From: Pseudomonadota bacterium
Lineage (GTDB): Bacteria > Pseudomonadota > Alphaproteobacteria > Sphingomonadales > Sphingomonadaceae
NCBI GenBank assembly: GCA_023390415.1
Contig: JAEWCW010000128.1
Location: forward strand, 1 to 20,766
Direction of reading: 5' to 3'
Length of the DNA: 20,766 bases
The position numbers were made by a program, and so were the translations under genes. The notes beneath the pieces are model-generated. The model was not told the origin of the DNA. It was given only the letters and a program-made list of their open reading frames with translations, and did no database searches. Shown here one piece after another: positions 15,769 to 20,766 of this stretch. Positions within the stretch are counted from its first letter, which is position 1. Every line of letters begins with the position of its first letter.

Positions 15769-17396
15769 ATCGGCTCTCCGGCGGCCCGCGCGCGTCCGAC
15801 GACGCTGCGCTCGCCCTCCGGGAGGATCCGGGCGCACCAGACGAGGAGCCCGAGCAAGGCGGGCATCAGGACCAGCAGGGAGAGAATCGCGAACCGGAGA
15901 TCGCCGGTCATGTCGCTGATCAGCCCGACCATATACGGTCCTAGGCCGAGGCCGACCAGGCTGCTCGACAAGGTCTGAACCGCGAAGCCGACGCCGCGAA
16001 GCCGCGGAATGACGAGATCCTGCGCTGTCGCGAGCATGATCGGCGGCCAGACCGTGAGCAGCAGCAGCCCGGCGAAATAGGTCGCGAAGAAGATGTCGGA
16101 ACGCTCGGTCGTGAACTGGACCGCGGTCAGCACGGCAAAGCCGAACATCGCTACGATCAGCATGTACATCCGACCGGCCGGGTTGCGGCGCTTGACGACG
16201 TCGCCGAGCGCGCCGCCGATCGCGGTGCCCGAAGCGCCGGCGATTGCCGAGATTCCGCCAAGGGTGAGCCCTGCCTCCGGACCCAGCCCGAGATGACGGG
16301 ACCCATAGAGGAAGACGAACGCCCCGATCGCATAGGTGTAGATTCCAAGCAGGCCGCAGGCCATCGCCATCACCCGGTAAGCCGGTGCGCCGATCGTCAC
16401 CGCGAAGGCGACGGGATCGCGCAGCCGCACCGCCTGAATCCAGCTCACCGCGGCATAGCTGCCGATCCCGATCGCCAGCCACTGGATGAAATTGCTGGTT
16501 CCCCTGAAGCCGCCGATTTCGAACAGGACCGGGCGCCGCTCGGGCGACAGGATCGCCTCGGAGCCGATCGTCAGCCCAACAACCGCGAGCGCGATGACCG
16601 CCAGCCAGAGGAGGTTGCGCCGGATCAGCTGCGGCGAACCGCCGAGCTTGCGAAGGCTGGCGATGCTCCACGGCGGGAACATCGTCGCCGCCTCGGCGAG
16701 CACGTCACGGAAAGGATGCGGACTGCCCGGCTGCGGATGCCCGTCGAGCGCGCCGCGCACCGGCTCGCGGACGGTCAGGTAGACGAGCAGACCGAGGACG
16801 ATGCCCGGAAGCCCGACGATGATGAATGCGGCCTGCCAGCCGACGATCCCAAACGAGCCATCCCAATTGGCTACGATATAGCCGCCGATCATCAGCGACG
16901 CACCGAGCCCGACATACATGCCCGTGGTGTAGAGCGCGAAGATGGAGCCGCGGATCCGCTTCGGGAAGTAGTCGGCGAGAAGCGAGACCGCGGCGGGGGA
17001 ACCGCTCGCTTCGCCGATCCCGACACCGAGCCTTGCCAGGCCCAATTGAGTGAAGTTGCCGGCAAATCCGGACACGGTCGTCATCGCCGACCAAAAGGTC
17101 AGGCCGATCGAGAGGGTCTTCACCCGGCTCCACCCGTCTGCCAGCTTGGCGAGCGGGATCCCGAACAGAGCGTAGAACATTGCGAACGCGGTGCCGTAGA
17201 GAAGGCCGATCTGCGCGTCGGTGAGGCCGAGGTCGGCCTTGAGATAAGGAGCAAGGATGGTGATGATCTGGCGATCGATGAAGTTCATCGCGTAGATGAC
17301 CATCAGCACCGCAAGAACGTACCAGCGGTAGAGGCCGCCGCTTTCGGCTGCCGCCGCGACGGACGACGAGTCCGCACTGGCTGGTTGAGCGGCCAT
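15765..17396 (-). CDS. MFS transporter, spinster-like family
   Basis: Inner-membrane major facilitator, 543 residues, with about 12 hydrophobic segments. TM1 carries the spinster-type NFIDRQ (residues 38-43); motif A GIPLAKLADGWSRVK is at about 79-93. A long hydrophilic stretch and extra hydrophobic segments in the middle make it longer than the usual 420-450 residues. It probably imports the substrate across the inner membrane after the TonB receptor, or exports intermediates. Start ATG 17396 lies 1 nt after the stop of the EthD-like gene; the in-frame extension to 17489 lies inside that gene and is rejected. Confidence 0.92.
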   Translation of the reverse strand: MAAQPASADSSSVAAAAESGGLYRWYVLAVLMVIYAMNFIDRQIITILAPYLKADLGLTDAQIGLLYGTAFAMFYALFGIPLAKLADGWSRVKTLSIGLTFWSAMTTVSGFAGNFTQLGLARLGVGIGEASGSPAAVSLLADYFPKRIRGSIFALYTTGMYVGLGASLMIGGYIVANWDGSFGIVGWQAAFIIVGLPGIVLGLLVYLTVREPVRGALDGHPQPGSPHPFRDVLAEAATMFPPWSIASLRKLGGSPQLIRRNLLWLAVIALAVVGLTIGSEAILSPERRPVLFEIGGFRGTSNFIQWLAIGIGSYAAVSWIQAVRLRDPVAFAVTIGAPAYRVMAMACGLLGIYTYAIGAFVFLYGSRHLGLGPEAGLTLGGISAIAGASGTAIGGALGDVVKRRNPAGRMYMLIVAMFGFAVLTAVQFTTERSDIFFATYFAGLLLLTVWPPIMLATAQDLVIPRLRGVGFAVQTLSSSLVGLGLGPYMVGLISDMTGDLRFAILSLLVLMPALLGLLVWCARILPEGERSVVGRARAAGEPI

Positions 17397-17397
17397 C

Positions 17398-17724
17398 CTA
17401 ACCGTTCCGTTCCGAGTAGATCGGGACCCAGCTGATCGCCAGGGGATCGGCGAGCGCATCGGACATCCGGAAGGTCGGGCGCCGCTCAATCAATGCCGCC
17501 ACCGCGGCTTCTGGATCGTCCATCTCGTAGATCGCGAGGTAACGGTGGCTGGGTTCGCCCATGTGCGGACGGATCTGGCGGACCGATCGGTAGCGGGTGA
17601 TTGAGCGGACCGTTGGCAGCGACAGGATGTCCCCTGCGTGGACCTCATTGTACCAGCGGTTGAACTCGGCATCGCGCGCCTCGGACACCGGATTGGTCAT
17701 CGCGATCAGAATCGGCTTCGGCAT
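17398..17724 (-). CDS. EthD-like dimeric alpha/beta-barrel protein
   Basis: A 108-residue small protein beginning MPKPILIAMTNPVSEARD, with EFNRWYNEVHAGDILSLP followed by a YLAIYEMDD strand. This resembles EthD/dimeric ferredoxin-like barrel proteins, with the conserved N-E-V-H histidine. Such proteins occur in catabolic clusters as accessory or small lyase/hydrolase-like factors with mostly unknown roles. It is coupled to the MFS gene by a 1-nt gap and sits after a strong hairpin that separates it from the TonB receptor. The family assignment is moderate; the function is not assignable. Confidence 0.78.
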   Translation of the reverse strand: MPKPILIAMTNPVSEARDAEFNRWYNEVHAGDILSLPTVRSITRYRSVRQIRPHMGEPSHRYLAIYEMDDPEAAVAALIERRPTFRMSDALADPLAISWVPIYSERNG

Positions 17725-17753
17725 CGCTCCACTTTCGTTGCACAGGGCCGCTC

Positions 17754-17779
17754 GCCTGCCCGGCGCCTGCCGGGCAGGC
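17754..17779 (-). terminator. Strong GC hairpin after the TonB receptor gene
   Basis: A perfect 11-bp stem, GCCTGCCCGGC / GCCGGGCAGGC, around a GCCT loop, starting 7 nt beyond the receptor stop codon. No T-run follows on the minus strand, so it is more likely an attenuator or an mRNA 3'-end stabiliser that lowers expression of the downstream EthD-MFS-thioesterase-ligase-dehydrogenase genes than a full intrinsic terminator. Confidence 0.5.
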
Positions 17780-17786
17780 TGCACGA

Positions 17787-20291
17787 TCAGAAGCGGAAGC
17801 TCGCTTGGGCCAGGATCTCCCGTCCGCGCGACACCACGCCGCGCTGCTCGCCGATCGAGCCGGGAACGCCGGCGCCCCCGGTCCTGTCTGCGGCATAGAG
17901 GAGATAATAGCGGTTGGTGAGGTTGCGCCCGGCGAGGCCAAAGCTCCAGCGATTGTCCGGATGGGCATAAGTGATGCTCGCATTGAACCTCCAGAAGCCT
18001 TCCTGGCGAGTCGGCGGAGCAAGCGTGTCGGCGGCGTAATAGGAGCTGCTGTAATAGGTGTCGCCGGTGAGGCGGACCTCGTTGCCGGCCACCGGCACGG
18101 TCACCACGGCTCCGAAATTGCCCGACCATTCCGGCGAGCGCGCCGGCGGGCGGCCGTCATAGACCTGCTGTAGGGTCAATGCCGTTGCGTTGACGAACGA
18201 GCAATTGGGCGGGGGCACCGCGGTCGCCCGAACCGTCCCGGCCGGGAAGGCGTAGGAATAGCATTGGCCCGTGAAGTCGCGGAACCGGTTGCGGACGTAG
18301 GCGATCGCGCCGTGGAGGCTGAGGAAGCTGTTGGCCCGGAAATTGCCGTCCACCTCGACGCCGCGCTGGCGAAGCTCGCCGGCATTGTTGATCGTGTAGG
18401 CGATGGCAGCGGGATCGTAGGTGTTCACCTGCAGGTTGGAGAAATTGTAGGCGAAGAGCGCCGCGCTCATGTTCAGCCGGCCGTCGGCCATGATCGCGCG
18501 GGCGCCGACCTCGAAGCCTTCGGCCTCCTCCGATTCGAAATCGACGCCGCTGATCCGGGTGCTGACCTGGAGCGGATTGCTGAGCCCGAAGCCGCCGGAT
18601 TTGAAGCCGGTCCGGTAGGCTGCGAAGATGGTGTGGTCGCGGTCGGGACGCCAGTTGAGAGTGACCTCCGGGGAGATGTTGGAATCCTCGAAGCGGCCCT
18701 GGAGATGGCCGACCTGGTTCGAGCCGGGATAGTTGGTGGCGGCGGTATTGAACACCGAGATGCCGTAGACATTCTCCTTGTCGAACGTCTTGGTCTCGCG
18801 GGTCCAGCGCAGGCCGCCGGCGAGCTCGAGCTCCTCGGTGATGTCCCAGATGAGCTGGCCGAACACCGAATAGGTGCGGCCGCTCTGCGCGGCGACGGTC
18901 TCGAACGAGGTGTAGCGGTCGGCGAGCCGGTTGTAATTTTGCAGGCCCAACATCGTGTCCGAGAAGGAATCGAGCGTCGCGCGCTGATAATAAGCGCCGA
19001 GGACGAAGTTGACCGGTGACGATTCGAAGTCGCTGGTCAGGCGAAGCTCCTGGCTGAACTCCTCCGCGCCGAGCTTTTCGGTCTGGGCGAGCTGCGAGAA
19101 GGTGGTCTGGTCGAGGCCGGAGAAGGTGTCGTAGCTGATCCGGTTGTAGCCGGTCAGCGACGCCAGACTGAGCGGACCGAAGTCCCACTCCATCGACAGC
19201 GACGAGATGATCGCATTGAGCTCGCCGCTCGAGGTGCCGTCGTTGAGGACTCCGCGGAAGGTGGAGCCGACCACCGCGGGCAGATCGCCGACGGTCGTGC
19301 GGTTGTCGATCACGCATTCGCCATAGGGATCAGGAACGCCGCTGACCCGCGGGTTAGGGCCGGTGCACGGCCCGATATTCTGGGTTGCGACGCCCGCCCC
19401 TGGATCGGTGGAATGCGCACCGAACACACGAACGGTTGCGGAGAAATTTTCCGTCGGCTCGAAGGCGAGCGTCAGCCGCCCCAATATTTCCTCCTCGCCG
19501 GGGCGCGGATCGGAGGTGCCCGGGAACAGAGCGGCGGCGGCCGGAGCCCCGGTGGCGGCATTGTAGAAGGGGTTGGTCAGCGGCCCGGCGAGGTTGCGCA
19601 AATAGCCGTCCATGTGACGGTACCGCAAAGCAAGGCGGGCGCCGAGGGTGTCGGTCAGCGGGCCGGAGACGAAGCCATCGACGGTCGCCTCGTCCGCGAC
19701 GAATTCGTAGGAGGTGCGAATTCCGGCCTCGAAATCGCTGGTCGGCCCGGCGGTTCGGATCGAGATCACGCCGGCCGGGCTGTTCTTACCGAAGAACAGG
19801 GCCTGGGGCCCCTTGAGCACTTCCACCTGCTCGATGTCGAAGAAGCCCAATTGGGCGATCCGGCCGTTGCTGGTCTGGACGCCGTCGATGGCGACGGAAG
19901 CCGCTTGCTCGAAGCCGGTCTGGTTGGCCGGCGAGCTGATTCCACGGATTGCGATTGTGCCGCCGCCATTGGCTCGGTACGCGCCGACGATCACCGTCGG
20001 AGTGAGCTCTCCAATCGCCGTAAGGCTGTTCGAATTATAGCGCGCGATCGTTTCGCCGCTCAGCGTGGAGACAACCACCGGCACGTCCATCAGCCGCTCG
20101 TCGCGACGGCGCGCGGTCACGACGATGTCGCCGGAACCTTCGGCATTGGGGGAGTCCGCCGTGGGCTCTGCATCCACCGGCTCGACCCCTGTGGCCGCGG
20201 CGGGGACCGGAGCCTCTTGGGCCCAGGCCGGCATGCTTACGAACGAAGCCGCGGTTGCAAGCAGCGCGAGCCGCAAGTTAAGATTGTTCAA
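17787..20291 (-). CDS. TonB-dependent outer-membrane receptor
   Basis: An 834-residue TonB-dependent receptor for uptake across the outer membrane. It has a signal peptide with likely cleavage AWA24|QE and a TonB-box-like DIVVTARRRDE (from residue 55). The plug domain carries VPVVVSTLSGE, IRGISS and VEVLKGPQALFFGKNSPAGVI. A 22-strand-type barrel follows, ending in the outer-membrane signature Phe (QASFRF). The start is TTG, supported by a strong GGGAGGA site about 6 nt away and no nearby ATG. It is the first gene of the minus-strand operon and has operator 4 about 50 nt upstream, so uptake is co-regulated with catabolism. The ligand is unknown but by context is the pathway substrate. Confidence 0.94.
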   Translation of the reverse strand: MNNLNLRLALLATAASFVSMPAWAQEAPVPAAATGVEPVDAEPTADSPNAEGSGDIVVTARRRDERLMDVPVVVSTLSGETIARYNSNSLTAIGELTPTVIVGAYRANGGGTIAIRGISSPANQTGFEQAASVAIDGVQTSNGRIAQLGFFDIEQVEVLKGPQALFFGKNSPAGVISIRTAGPTSDFEAGIRTSYEFVADEATVDGFVSGPLTDTLGARLALRYRHMDGYLRNLAGPLTNPFYNAATGAPAAAALFPGTSDPRPGEEEILGRLTLAFEPTENFSATVRVFGAHSTDPGAGVATQNIGPCTGPNPRVSGVPDPYGECVIDNRTTVGDLPAVVGSTFRGVLNDGTSSGELNAIISSLSMEWDFGPLSLASLTGYNRISYDTFSGLDQTTFSQLAQTEKLGAEEFSQELRLTSDFESSPVNFVLGAYYQRATLDSFSDTMLGLQNYNRLADRYTSFETVAAQSGRTYSVFGQLIWDITEELELAGGLRWTRETKTFDKENVYGISVFNTAATNYPGSNQVGHLQGRFEDSNISPEVTLNWRPDRDHTIFAAYRTGFKSGGFGLSNPLQVSTRISGVDFESEEAEGFEVGARAIMADGRLNMSAALFAYNFSNLQVNTYDPAAIAYTINNAGELRQRGVEVDGNFRANSFLSLHGAIAYVRNRFRDFTGQCYSYAFPAGTVRATAVPPPNCSFVNATALTLQQVYDGRPPARSPEWSGNFGAVVTVPVAGNEVRLTGDTYYSSSYYAADTLAPPTRQEGFWRFNASITYAHPDNRWSFGLAGRNLTNRYYLLYAADRTGGAGVPGSIGEQRGVVSRGREILAQASFRF

Positions 20292-20340
20292 GGCGTCCTC
20301 CCTCTGTGCCTGAGGTCAGGTCCCGATCTGCGTCGAGTAC

Positions 20341-20358
20341 CGAACAATCGTTTGTTTA
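20341..20358. promoter_or_regulatory. Operator 4 before the TonB receptor operon
   Basis: On the minus strand this reads TAAACAAACGATTGTTCG, matching the core AACAAACGnTTGTT of the other three sites; the dyad AACAATCGTTTGTT (20343-20356) has one mismatched central pair. It lies 49 nt upstream of the receptor TTG start and just inside the edge of the cluster. Confidence 0.78.
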
Positions 20359-20380
20359 ACCGCTTTGGGCAGGACGTCAA

Positions 20381-20636
20381 GGTCGCGCGGTCGATCTGGG
20401 CGGACCTCTTGGCCGCCGCGCGGTGGAAGAGATTGACGAAGCTCCAGGCGATTTCCTCGGCGTCGTCCTCAAGCGCGGTGTCGGGGAAGAGCGCGAAAAG
20501 GTCCGACCAGATTGCGGCGAGCGTCTGCTGCGCCGCTTCCGGATCGACAGGATCCGTGCAGGGCGTCCAGTCGAGCGCGGCAATGTTGAGGCGGCCGAGC
20601 TAGGGCGGCGAGCTGTGCGGCAAGAGTCGTGTGCAT
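20381..20636 (-). pseudogene. Broken N-terminal remnant, DUF2493-like plasmid/ICE protein
   Basis: From ATG 20636 (preceded by GGAG) the frame reads MHTTLAAQLAALAR and then goes out of phase. In another frame, after a TAG at 20600-20602, reading continues as LNIAALDWTPC..., then WSDLFALFPDTALEDDA and WSFVNLFHRAAAKRSAQIDRAT, ending near 20381. Joining the frames needs loss of 1 or 4 nt around CTAG at 20599-20604. The second part recalls the N-terminal region of DUF2493 (SLOG-type) proteins common on alphaproteobacterial plasmids and ICEs (ADLF...LEDD...VNLFHR). After QIDRAT the frame runs into operator 4 and non-coding-looking sequence, so the 3' end is missing. The family match is from memory and moderate. 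Confidence 0.45.
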
Positions 20637-20710
20637 GGCGGGTCTCCGTTCTCGAGCGCCGGGCATCGGCGCCGGGAGCCCTAAGCCCCGGCACGAGGTT
20701 GCGGCCCGCA

Positions 20711-20731
20711 CCGCCGCGCCTCGAGCGGCGG
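20711..20731. other. GC-rich inverted repeat at right end
   Basis: CCGCCGC and GCGGCGG (7-bp stem) around GCCTCGA in the non-coding leader upstream of the remnant gene. There is no T-run. It could be a terminator or leader structure of the element into which the cluster is inserted; nothing else is recognisable between 20637 and 20766. Confidence 0.3.
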
Positions 20732-20766
20732 GCCACCCCGAAGCCGCGGCCGGCGCGGGCAGGCTG

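Noticed and set aside
16293..17435. Plus-strand open frame antisense to the MFS gene
   Set aside because: Highly charged, low-complexity translation with no motifs, against an obvious membrane transporter on the other strand.
1..20766. CRISPR array, tRNA, rRNA, transposase or integrase genes
   Set aside because: No regularly spaced repeats, tRNA-like cloverleaf, rRNA segments or recombinase motifs were seen by eye; the only hint of mobility is the remnant at 20381-20636.

Overview
The window is GC-rich, densely packed alphaproteobacterial DNA and most resembles a sphingomonad (Novosphingobium/Sphingomonas/Sphingobium type). This rests on the large TonB-dependent receptor with a sphingomonad-style plug start, the spinster-like MFS transporter, the Rieske oxygenase, and multiple CoA ligases with thiolase-fold enzymes. 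It reads as one catabolic regulon for uptake and CoA-dependent breakdown of a hydrophobic, probably branched or ring-bearing carboxylic acid. The substrate cannot be read from sequence alone.

Layout: (i) 1-2496, minus strand: a CoA ligase followed by a Rieske oxygenase alpha subunit cut by the left window edge. (ii) 2593-4379, plus strand: an acyl-CoA dehydrogenase and a TetR regulator. (iii) 4451-12591, plus strand: a tightly coupled nine-gene operon (MaoC hydratase, Cys-less thiolase-fold protein, DUF35 OB-fold protein, CoA ligase, Cys-containing thiolase, divergent crotonase, degenerate amidohydrolase, DUF59 protein, CaiB CoA-transferase). (iv) 20291-12588, minus strand: TonB receptor, hairpin, EthD-like protein, MFS transporter, thioesterase, second Rieske-side-type CoA ligase, zinc alcohol dehydrogenase. 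The plus and minus operons converge with overlapping stop codons at 12588-12591. (v) 20381-20636: a broken remnant of what looks like a DUF2493-type plasmid/ICE protein, marking the cluster edge.

Four near-identical imperfect palindromes, core AACAAACGnTTGTT, occur at 730-747, 2521-2538, 4425-4442 and 20341-20358. Each lies just in front of a transcription unit: the Rieske gene, the divergent ligase/dehydrogenase pair, the MaoC operon and the TonB receptor operon. This strongly suggests a single regulon run by the TetR protein encoded inside the cluster.

The most notable biology is the order hydratase, Cys-less thiolase fold, DUF35, CoA ligase, next to a Rieske oxygenase. It resembles steroid side-chain retro-aldolases (Ltp2 with the DUF35 domain of ChsH2) and the ibuprofen ipfABDEF system. 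A plausible scheme is import by the TonB receptor and MFS transporter, CoA activation (three ligases plus a CoA-transferase), dehydrogenation and hydration, C-C cleavage by the thiolase-fold/DUF35 pair, and ring or side-chain oxygenation by the Rieske enzyme. Several enzymes have substituted catalytic positions (two ligases, crotonase, amidohydrolase, alcohol dehydrogenase), so their family names should not be taken as proof of activity.
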